Below are positions 1-5,074 of a stretch of 5,074 nt of DNA, one piece after another. Made by a program: the position numbers and the translations under genes. The DNA is from Chitinophagaceae bacterium. Its GTDB lineage: Bacteria; Bacteroidota; Bacteroidia; Chitinophagales; Chitinophagaceae. Under the pieces are notes generated by a model. The model had not been told where the DNA came from. It saw nothing but the letters and a program-made list of their open reading frames with translations, and made no database searches. Position 1 is the first letter of the stretch. Each line of letters opens with the position of its first letter. Where the stretch lies: the NCBI GenBank assembly GCA_018061385.1, contig JAGOUF010000214.1:1-5074 (forward strand). The letters are read 5' to 3'.

Positions 1-1356
1 TGTTCTATTAATTCTACTTCGTTCTGCACCAAATGCCATTAAATGGCTTTCAACAGAGACTTCAATTGAAGAACTCAACAACGATTTATCTTGTTGGTAA
101 ACTGCTTGTACCCAATCACTCATTAATCTATGATCGCCACCACCATGTGCATCCGTCTTTAAACTCCAGGTAGTTTTTTGATTGGTTTTAAAATCGGTTA
201 AAACAAATGTTTCCATATCGCCAATAATATCTCCTTTCGATCCCATTATTCTGGTTCTTCTTCCTTCATAAGACACATGAGCTTCCATAGAAAACGCAGC
301 AGTAACGCCATTTTCAAACAACATATTTACAGTTAAATGATCTGGCTGATCGTTTTCCATTTTATAAACACATCTACCATAATCTGTTGTTTTTAATTTT
401 GCTAAAATAATTTCATCCCACTTAGATTTATCTTCAGGCAAATCAAATACATACAATCTTTTTCTATCTCGATGATAAATTTGCAAGGCAGAATATGGAC
501 AACTACTTTCAACTTTACAACCATCTGTACAACGTTCTGTGCTTCCTTCGGGAGCATTTTTTGTGGTAAACCAACTTAAATTTCCAAAGCAATGCACATC
601 ATGCACAGGGCTATTTACCAACCAACGAATGATGTCTGTATCATGTGATGACTTGGCCAAAATAATTGGAGCAGTGGCTTTGCTATTGTGCCATTTTCCT
701 CTAACATAAGAATGGCTCATGTGAATATGTTCTATTGGTTCCATGTGTTGCACACTAATAATATCACCAATTAAACCTGCATCAATTACAGCTTTTAATT
801 CTTTAAAATAAGGAGAGTAACGCAATACATGACACACACCAACAATTCTATTGGTAGCTTGTGCTTTTTGTAAAATCAATCTACAATCAGCTTCACTAAT
901 TGCAATAGGTTTTTCTAGCAACACATCGTAACCTGCTTCTAAAGCTGCTAAACATGGAGCTGTATGCAATTGATCGGGAGTTGCAATAATTATAGCATCG
1001 GCAAATTTTGATTTTGCAAAAACTTCTTGCCAATCTTCAAAAATATTTTCTTCAACAATGTTATGAAGCTTGCTAATTTTATTTCTTCTTTCAATGCTTA
1101 TATCTGCAACTGCAACAATCTTTAATTCGTTGGGATATAAGTTTCCGTAACTAGCATAAATACTGCCTCTATGCCCTGCTCCTATTAAAATTGCTGTTAC
1201 AGGACGTTCAATTTTTTTATGCTTTGGATTATAAAAAACATCCTTATTTAAGTCGAATAAATTGGCAACTTCATTCCAACCCAATATGGCTGTTTCTTTA
1301 AGTAGATTGAGTGGTTTAAATAATTTTCTTGAAGCTATAAAGTGACGTAAAGACAT
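1..1356 (-). CDS. Gfo/Idh/MocA-family NAD(P)-dependent oxidoreductase (3' end off the window)
   Basis: The frame is open from an ATG at 1354-1356 to the left edge, giving 452 residues with no stop. It is a cytoplasmic dehydrogenase family that oxidises or reduces sugars, inositols or sugar derivatives with NAD(P). Seen in the translation: a Rossmann dinucleotide motif GAGHRG at residues 59-64 inside a hydrophobic strand, an acidic strand end AVAD (82-85), ATPDQLH (125-131), the family hallmark EKP (148-150), HVLRYSP (176-182), and KSSHDTD (235-241), which contains the His/Asp positions used in catalysis. Three cysteines (276, 280, 286) form a C-x3-C-x5-C cluster. The last visible part, VESHLMAFGAE, looks like the family's C-terminus, so probably only a short tail is missing. 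The start is supported because there is no other ATG before residue 205. It leaves about 50 residues before the Rossmann fold, longer than usual. It lies 56 bp downstream of the glycerate kinase gene and may share its transcript. The substrate cannot be assigned. Confidence 0.93.
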   Translation of the reverse strand, partial: MSLRHFIASRKLFKPLNLLKETAILGWNEVANLFDLNKDVFYNPKHKKIERPVTAILIGAGHRGSIYASYGNLYPNELKIVAVADISIERRNKISKLHNIVEENIFEDWQEVFAKSKFADAIIIATPDQLHTAPCLAALEAGYDVLLEKPIAISEADCRLILQKAQATNRIVGVCHVLRYSPYFKELKAVIDAGLIGDIISVQHMEPIEHIHMSHSYVRGKWHNSKATAPIILAKSSHDTDIIRWLVNSPVHDVHCFGNLSWFTTKNAPEGSTERCTDGCKVESSCPYSALQIYHRDRKRLYVFDLPEDKSKWDEIILAKLKTTDYGRCVYKMENDQPDHLTVNMLFENGVTAAFSMEAHVSYEGRRTRIMGSKGDIIGDMETFVLTDFKTNQKTTWSLKTDAHGGGDHRLMSDWVQAVYQQDKSLLSSSIEVSVESHLMAFGAERSRINRT

Positions 1357-1412
1357 AATTAATTTTTAAAGTGATACAACTAAGTTATGAATGAAAAATA
1401 TAACATACGTTG

Positions 1413-2735
1413 CTATTCTATTAGTACAATTAATATATCCATAACATTTGTTTGAGTTGCCCCTGTTCTTAGTAAACCATTAATTTGATTGAAAAAGTTA
1501 TATGAATCGTTGTTGCTTAAATATTCATTCGGCAACAATTCTACATCATTCATCAATTTATAAGTGGCTTTACCAATTATTGCACCTGCAGCATCTGTTG
1601 GACCATCAGTGCCGTCTGTTCCTGCAGAAAGTAAAGTAATTGTATGCTTTGTATGGTTTCCAAGTTCAAATAATTCAATTAAAGCAGATAGGGCTAAATG
1701 TTGATTTCTTCCACCCTTTCCATTGCATTTAACTACAACTGTGGTTTCTCCACCAATTACAATTGCTGCTGGAATATTTCCAGTATATTGATTGGCCAAG
1801 TGTATTATTTTTTTAGCCATTGCACTTGCGTCACCTATCATTGATTCATTTAAAGCAACAATTGTGTACCCAAAACTATTAGCCTTTTCTTTAGCAGCAT
1901 TTACTGCCATTTGATTGTTGGCTACAACAATATTTTTACAAATATTAAGTTCAATTTTTTGAGACAATTGAATGGTTTCTGTTATTAACCCATTTACTCC
2001 TTTTTCTACATACTGAACAATAGATGAAGGGCATTGCTCAATTAAATGATACTTCTTCAGTACATTTAAAGCTTCACTAAACGTTGTTGTATCTAATACA
2101 GTAGGGCCACTTGCAATAACAGTTATATCATCAAAAGGAACATCTGAAATAATAAAACTAAACCATTTTGCTTTTGGTGCATAACGTAATAATTGTCCTC
2201 CTTTTATGTAAGACAAATGTTTTCTAACACAATTCATTTCATCAATATTTGCTCCACAATTCAACAACAACTGAAACAAATTTTGCAATTCATTTAATGA
2301 AATACCATCTGGCAAATCAGTCCACAATGCAGATGCTCCACCACTTAATAAACAAAGTACAATATCATTGGGTTGCACTTTGTTTAGCAACTCAATTGTT
2401 TGCTGAACTGCTAAAACACTTTGTTCATCTGGCACAGGATGAGCAGCTTGAATACAATTAATTTTCTTAAGGGGAAGTTGATGATGATATTTTGTTGTAA
2501 CAATTCCTGCTTCAATATTATCTCCCAATATTTCCTCAATCACCAAAGCCATTGCTGCACTTGCTTTCCCAGCACCAATTATATAAATTTTTGTTGTAGA
2601 ATTCAAGTGAATTTTTTCACCATCAATATACAACTGCTCATCTATCCATTGAATAAATTGTGGCATTACTTGCATTGGCTGAACAGCATTTACAGCAGCT
2701 TTAAATATTTCTAGTGCTTTTTGCTCAGCATTCAT
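1413..2735 (-). CDS. Glycerate 2-kinase, DUF4147/MOFRL family
   Basis: Complete 440-residue protein, ATG at 2733-2735 and TAG stop at 1413-1415. The family phosphorylates D-glycerate with ATP to 2-phosphoglycerate in the cytoplasm, linking glycerate from hydroxypyruvate/tartronate or sugar-acid breakdown to lower glycolysis. Seen: an N-terminal DUF4147-type domain (about 5-240) with GAGKAS (54-59), HPVPD (99-103), SGGASAL (131-137), RKHLSYIKGGQLL (171-183) and ISDVPFDDITVIASGPT (196-212); then a C-terminal MOFRL domain (about 320-435) with GGETTV (328-333), GGRNQ (341-345), AGTDGTDGPTDAAGA (371-385) and TNVMDI (429-434). Lys57 and Arg343 sit where the family has its invariant Lys and Arg, inferred to be catalytic. 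The length matches the family. There is no Shine-Dalgarno sequence. The gene follows pgk in the same direction but behind a terminator, so it probably has its own promoter in 2736-2798, which I could not pin down. The family is sometimes named gckA or ttuD. Assignment to the family is firm; the in vivo substrate is inferred. Confidence 0.93.
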   Translation of the reverse strand: MNAEQKALEIFKAAVNAVQPMQVMPQFIQWIDEQLYIDGEKIHLNSTTKIYIIGAGKASAAMALVIEEILGDNIEAGIVTTKYHHQLPLKKINCIQAAHPVPDEQSVLAVQQTIELLNKVQPNDIVLCLLSGGASALWTDLPDGISLNELQNLFQLLLNCGANIDEMNCVRKHLSYIKGGQLLRYAPKAKWFSFIISDVPFDDITVIASGPTVLDTTTFSEALNVLKKYHLIEQCPSSIVQYVEKGVNGLITETIQLSQKIELNICKNIVVANNQMAVNAAKEKANSFGYTIVALNESMIGDASAMAKKIIHLANQYTGNIPAAIVIGGETTVVVKCNGKGGRNQHLALSALIELFELGNHTKHTITLLSAGTDGTDGPTDAAGAIIGKATYKLMNDVELLPNEYLSNNDSYNFFNQINGLLRTGATQTNVMDILIVLIE

Positions 2736-2798
2736 ACAAGTAATTTAATTTACATAAAACAAATTTTATGCCTACTTTAATAAACACATAATTAAAAC

Positions 2799-2828
2799 AA
2801 AAAGCTACAACATTGGTTGTAGCTTTTT
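2799..2828 (-). terminator. Intrinsic terminator of pgk
   Basis: A perfect 13-bp inverted repeat (arms 2799-2811 and 2816-2828) with a 4-base loop lies 19 bases after the pgk stop codon. On the minus strand the stem is followed by a T-rich tract (TTTTTGTTTTAATT), partly contributed by the A/T base of the stem. The central pairs are GCTACAAC/GTTGTAGC. The plus strand also ends in a run of T, so the element could act in both directions, but there is no plus-strand gene for it to serve. It should separate pgk transcription from the downstream glycerate kinase gene. Confidence 0.88.
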
Positions 2829-2847
2829 TTAAATTTAAAGAGTGAAA

Positions 2848-4044
2848 TTACTTAACAGCTGCAATGCCTGGCAATTCATTGCCTTCAAAATATTCTAACA
2901 TTGCACCACCACCTGTGCTCACATAACTTACTTTGTTGTTGAAACCAAACTTATTTACTGCACTTACACTATCGCCACCTCCTACTAAACTAAATGCACC
3001 ATGTTCTGTACTTTCAGCAATGGCAACAGCTACAGCTTTTGTACCTGCTTGAAATTTTTCCATTTCAAAAACACCCATTGGTCCATTCCATAAAATAGTT
3101 TTAGATTTCTTAACAACTTCGCTAAAAATGCCTGCTGCTTTGGGTCCAATATCTAAACCCATCCAACCATCAGGGATTGCATCACTTGGGCAAACTCTTG
3201 TTGTAGCATCTGCAGCAAATTTATCAGCAATTACAGAATCTTCAGGCAAATGAATGCTTACATTTTTTGCTTTAGCTTTTTCTAAAATTTCTAATGCTGT
3301 AGACAATCTATCTTCCTCACACAATGAGTTACCAATTTTACCTCCTCTTGCCTTCATAAAAGTATATGCCATACCTCCACCAATTATAATGTCAGTTGCT
3401 TTTTCTAATAAATTCTCAATAATTAAAATTTTATCAGACACTTTTGCTCCACCAATAATTGCAGTAAAAGGCTTTTCAGCTTTATGCAATACTTTCTCAG
3501 CACTCTCAACTTCGGCTGCCATTAACAATCCAAAAAATCTTTTTTCTGCATTAAAAAATTTTGCAATTACAGCAGTACTTGCATGAGCTCTATGGGCTGT
3601 TCCAAAAGCATCGTTTACCCATACAGTTCCTAGCTTTGACAATTTTTCTGCAAAAGCTTCATCGCCTTTTTCTTCTTCTTTATAGAAACGCAAATTTTCT
3701 AATAACAATACTTCGCCAGGTTGTAAATTAGCAGACAATTGATTTGCGTCATCCCCAATACAATCTGTTGCAAACAATACTTTTTTGCCTTGCAGTAGTT
3801 CACTTAAATGTGTTACAATATGTTTCAAAGAATATTTATCTTCTGGACCTTCTTTTGGTCTGCCCAAATGACTCATTAAAATTACACTACCACCATCGTT
3901 TAAAATTTTTTCAATAGTTGGTATTGCTGCAGTCATCCTTGTATCGTCTGCAATTGCAAATGTTACCTTATCTAATGGCACATTAAAATCTACTCTAATT
4001 AATGCTTTTTCATTTGCAAAATTGTGTTCTAAAAAGTTGCTCAT
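2848..4044 (-). CDS. pgk: Phosphoglycerate kinase
   Basis: Complete 398-residue protein, ATG at 4042-4044 and TAA stop at 2848-2850, the usual bacterial Pgk length. This monomeric cytoplasmic enzyme transfers phosphate from 1,3-bisphosphoglycerate to ADP, giving ATP and 3-phosphoglycerate in glycolysis, and runs in reverse in gluconeogenesis. Seen: the N-terminal substrate domain with RVDFNVPL (17-24), DDTRM (33-37, Arg36 as the catalytic arginine), SHLGRP (58-63), [16 protein letters not shown] (113-128) and [13 protein letters not shown] (144-156); then the nucleotide domain with GGAKVSDK (198-205), GGGMAYTF (222-229), WNGPMGVFE (319-327), GGGDS (355-359) and [13 protein letters not shown] (376-388). 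All expected binding residues are present, with no insertion or frameshift. The start gives the standard Pgk N-terminus. No Shine-Dalgarno sequence is visible; the leader is A/T-rich. A Bacteroidota-type promoter lies upstream and a strong terminator downstream, so the gene is probably transcribed alone. Confidence 0.98.
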   Translation of the reverse strand: MSNFLEHNFANEKALIRVDFNVPLDKVTFAIADDTRMTAAIPTIEKILNDGGSVILMSHLGRPKEGPEDKYSLKHIVTHLSELLQGKKVLFATDCIGDDANQLSANLQPGEVLLLENLRFYKEEEKGDEAFAEKLSKLGTVWVNDAFGTAHRAHASTAVIAKFFNAEKRFFGLLMAAEVESAEKVLHKAEKPFTAIIGGAKVSDKILIIENLLEKATDIIIGGGMAYTFMKARGGKIGNSLCEEDRLSTALEILEKAKAKNVSIHLPEDSVIADKFAADATTRVCPSDAIPDGWMGLDIGPKAAGIFSEVVKKSKTILWNGPMGVFEMEKFQAGTKAVAVAIAESTEHGAFSLVGGGDSVSAVNKFGFNNKVSYVSTGGGAMLEYFEGNELPGIAAVK

Positions 4045-4083
4045 ATATATGTATTTGTAAACAATTGAAAATTGTTTTTTTAT

Positions 4084-4112
4084 CTAAAATAACAATAGAA
4101 ATTACAATCAAA
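4084..4112 (-). promoter_or_regulatory. Candidate Bacteroidota-type promoter for pgk
   Basis: On the minus strand a TTTG element (4109-4112) is followed after 17 bases by TATTTTAG (4084-4091). This matches the TAnnTTTG -7 box of Bacteroidota at every position but one. The spacing is at the short end of the known TTG-N17-23-TAnnTTTG range. Transcription would start near 4077, leaving a leader of about 33 bases before the pgk ATG. The region is very AT-rich, so a chance match is possible. Its position in the 103-bp gap directly before a highly expressed housekeeping gene is the main support. Confidence 0.45.
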
Positions 4113-4147
4113 TATAACTTAAAAAATGTAAAGCAAAACTGCAAGTA

Positions 4148-4933
4148 TTACTTTATTAAATCGATTAACTGATTCACTAAATCTAAATTTCTTTCGGCTA
4201 TGGTTTCTTTATTGTGAATTTTCATTTTATACATAACGCCACTAATTAATTTATATCCTTCCACTGCTTGTTCATCATTAAAAAAACAATTGTTCCAATC
4301 CACCAACTCAGTGCTATAAGCCATTCTAGCGGTATTGATATAGTTCATTTGAAAAGGTTGAGGATACCAACCATGGGTTAAATTTTCAATTTTATTTTCT
4401 ACTAAATAGCTGAAATATATTTTAAGAAATTCTAAGTATTTAAACGTTCTACTTCTAATTTGTTCTATAGTTTCTAAATTAGATGGTTTAATTCTCCATT
4501 CATTTAACGATGCTTCAAATGGATTTAAAGACGTGGTATTTTGCACTCCAAACCAAATATCTACATTCTTTTTTCTAACCAAAACATCACCCTTTTTAAT
4601 GATTTTTTTTACAACCAATTCAGTGGGCTTTTTCTCAATTACTTCAAATAGAAATGTTTCATATAAATGATTGCCATTTTCTGGCATCAAAATTATTTTA
4701 GACTGAGTCTCATCCCATTTCCATTTTCCTGTATTGTAAAAATTAGCAGCAAAATGAGTATAGCTTCCGTTGGGTGCTATGTGCAAAGCCATATTCTCAT
4801 AACCAGAACTATCGCTACTATTGTATGAAGGTTGAATGATATACCAATCTTTACTGAACACAAATTTTTTCTCGAAATTGCAAGCAATAAGAAACAAACA
4901 AAAAATAAAACTTATTTTTCTTAAAGATTGCAT
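4148..4933 (-). CDS. Predicted lipoprotein of unknown function
   Basis: Complete 261-residue protein, ATG at 4931-4933 and TAA stop at 4148-4150. I do not recognise the family. Seen: an N-terminal type II signal peptide with basic Arg5/Lys6, a hydrophobic core (about 7-17) and a lipobox LIAC ending at Cys18. The protein is therefore expected to be lipid-anchored in the cell envelope. The residues just after the cysteine (NFEKK) do not form an obvious acidic surface-export signal. Residues about 28-125 look beta-rich and alternate polar and hydrophobic positions, including GSYTHF (56-61) and GKWKWDETQSKIILMP (69-84). This resembles small lipocalin-like barrels of Bacteroidota lipoproteins, by impression only. 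Residues about 150-261 look mainly helical, with a Tyr/Trp-rich middle (GWYPQPF, 188-194). The start fits because the signal peptide begins at once. The gene is 27 bp downstream of the preceding gene and probably shares its transcript. Function unknown; lipoprotein status fairly secure. Confidence 0.85.
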   Translation of the reverse strand: MQSLRKISFIFCLFLIACNFEKKFVFSKDWYIIQPSYNSSDSSGYENMALHIAPNGSYTHFAANFYNTGKWKWDETQSKIILMPENGNHLYETFLFEVIEKKPTELVVKKIIKKGDVLVRKKNVDIWFGVQNTTSLNPFEASLNEWRIKPSNLETIEQIRSRTFKYLEFLKIYFSYLVENKIENLTHGWYPQPFQMNYINTARMAYSTELVDWNNCFFNDEQAVEGYKLISGVMYKMKIHNKETIAERNLDLVNQLIDLIK

Positions 4934-4960
4934 ATTGCAATTGATTGGTTAATTAAAGTG

Positions 4961-5074
4961 TTATGCATAGTTAGAAATAATTCGTTTCACTTTTGTAAAA
5001 CTCTTGGCATCTTTTTCCAACTTATAAATATGTCTATAATCCATTGCATTTGTTTCTGTTGGCGAACCATTAAT
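4961..5074 (-). CDS. C-terminal fragment of an unidentified protein (5' end off the window)
   Basis: A minus-strand frame enters from the right edge and stays open for 37 codons to a TAA at 4961-4963. The visible tail begins INGSPTETNAMDYRHIYKLE and ends in a basic stretch FTKVKRIISNYA. The composition looks like real coding sequence: mixed charged and hydrophobic residues. Its direction agrees with every other gene, and its stop lies 27 bp before the lipoprotein start, which suggests an operon. The fragment is too short to assign a family. It does not look like the end of glyceraldehyde-3-phosphate dehydrogenase, which might have been expected near pgk. Confidence 0.6.
   Translation of the reverse strand: MNGSPTETNAMDYRHIYKLEKDAKSFTKVKRIISNYA

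Noticed and set aside
1381..1408. Short inverted repeat GTTAT/ATAAC after the glycerate kinase stop as a terminator
   Set aside because: Only five A/T-rich pairs with an 11-base loop and no following T-run; too weak to call.
1357..1412. Possible promoter (TATATTTT on the minus strand) between the glycerate kinase and oxidoreductase genes
   Set aside because: The nearest upstream TTG is about 24 bases away, outside the usual range, and such AT-rich matches are frequent by chance.
2249..2714. Two plus-strand open frames of 70 and 97 codons opposite the glycerate kinase gene
   Set aside because: They lie entirely antisense to a well-supported gene, have low-complexity Asn/Cys/Phe/His-rich translations typical of shadow frames, and show no recognisable domain or start signal.
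2736..2798. Promoter for the glycerate kinase gene, around TAAAATTTG at 2762-2770 on the minus strand
   Set aside because: The match to TAnnTTTG is off by one base and no TTG lies at a suitable distance upstream. A promoter is expected here, but none can be placed with support.
3254..3586. Plus-strand open frame of 110 codons opposite pgk, with a hydrophobic translation
   Set aside because: It is antisense to the conserved core of pgk. Its Ser/Ala/Pro/Ile-rich translation follows from reading that gene's codons backwards, so it is a shadow.
4059..4082. Hairpin followed by a run of T on the plus strand, resembling a terminator
   Set aside because: No plus-strand gene precedes it and the stem is almost all A-T. 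It is better read as part of the pgk leader on the minus strand, or as chance.
4113..4147. Terminator after the lipoprotein gene
   Set aside because: A short T-run is present on the minus strand (rc of 4121-4126) but no stem of useful length precedes it, so no intrinsic terminator is supported.

Overview
The window is AT-rich and all of its genes lie on the minus strand. The genes have no recognisable Shine-Dalgarno sequences. Upstream of one gene there is a TTTG / TAnnTTTG-like promoter, and the proteins resemble Bacteroidota families. I infer a member of the Bacteroidota, probably a free-living or environmental one (Chitinophagia/Sphingobacteriia-like). That placement rests on style and pattern recognition, not on a marker gene.

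Reading in the direction of transcription (right to left): (i) the last 37 codons of an unidentified gene run in from the right edge and stop at 4961; (ii) 27 bp later comes a 261-residue predicted lipoprotein of unknown function (4148-4933); (iii) after a 103-bp gap with a plausible promoter comes a complete phosphoglycerate kinase gene, pgk (2848-4044), closed by a strong intrinsic terminator (2799-2828); (iv) then a complete glycerate 2-kinase of the DUF4147/MOFRL family (1413-2735); (v) 56 bp further on, a Gfo/Idh/MocA-family NAD(P)-dependent oxidoreductase (1356 down to 1) that runs off the left edge a few residues before its expected end.

Two genes belong to lower glycolysis or its margins. 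Pgk interconverts 1,3-bisphosphoglycerate and 3-phosphoglycerate, and the glycerate 2-kinase would feed glycerate into the same pathway as 2-phosphoglycerate. The terminator between them indicates that they are mostly separate transcription units. The glycerate kinase and oxidoreductase genes may be co-transcribed, which would fit catabolism of a sugar or sugar acid, but no substrate can be read from the sequence.

I found no RNA genes, mobile elements, CRISPR arrays, phage genes or long repeats, and no gap longer than 112 bp between genes. This looks like an ordinary chromosomal housekeeping region. The least explained items are the orphan lipoprotein and two structural details of the oxidoreductase: an N-terminal extension and a cysteine cluster.
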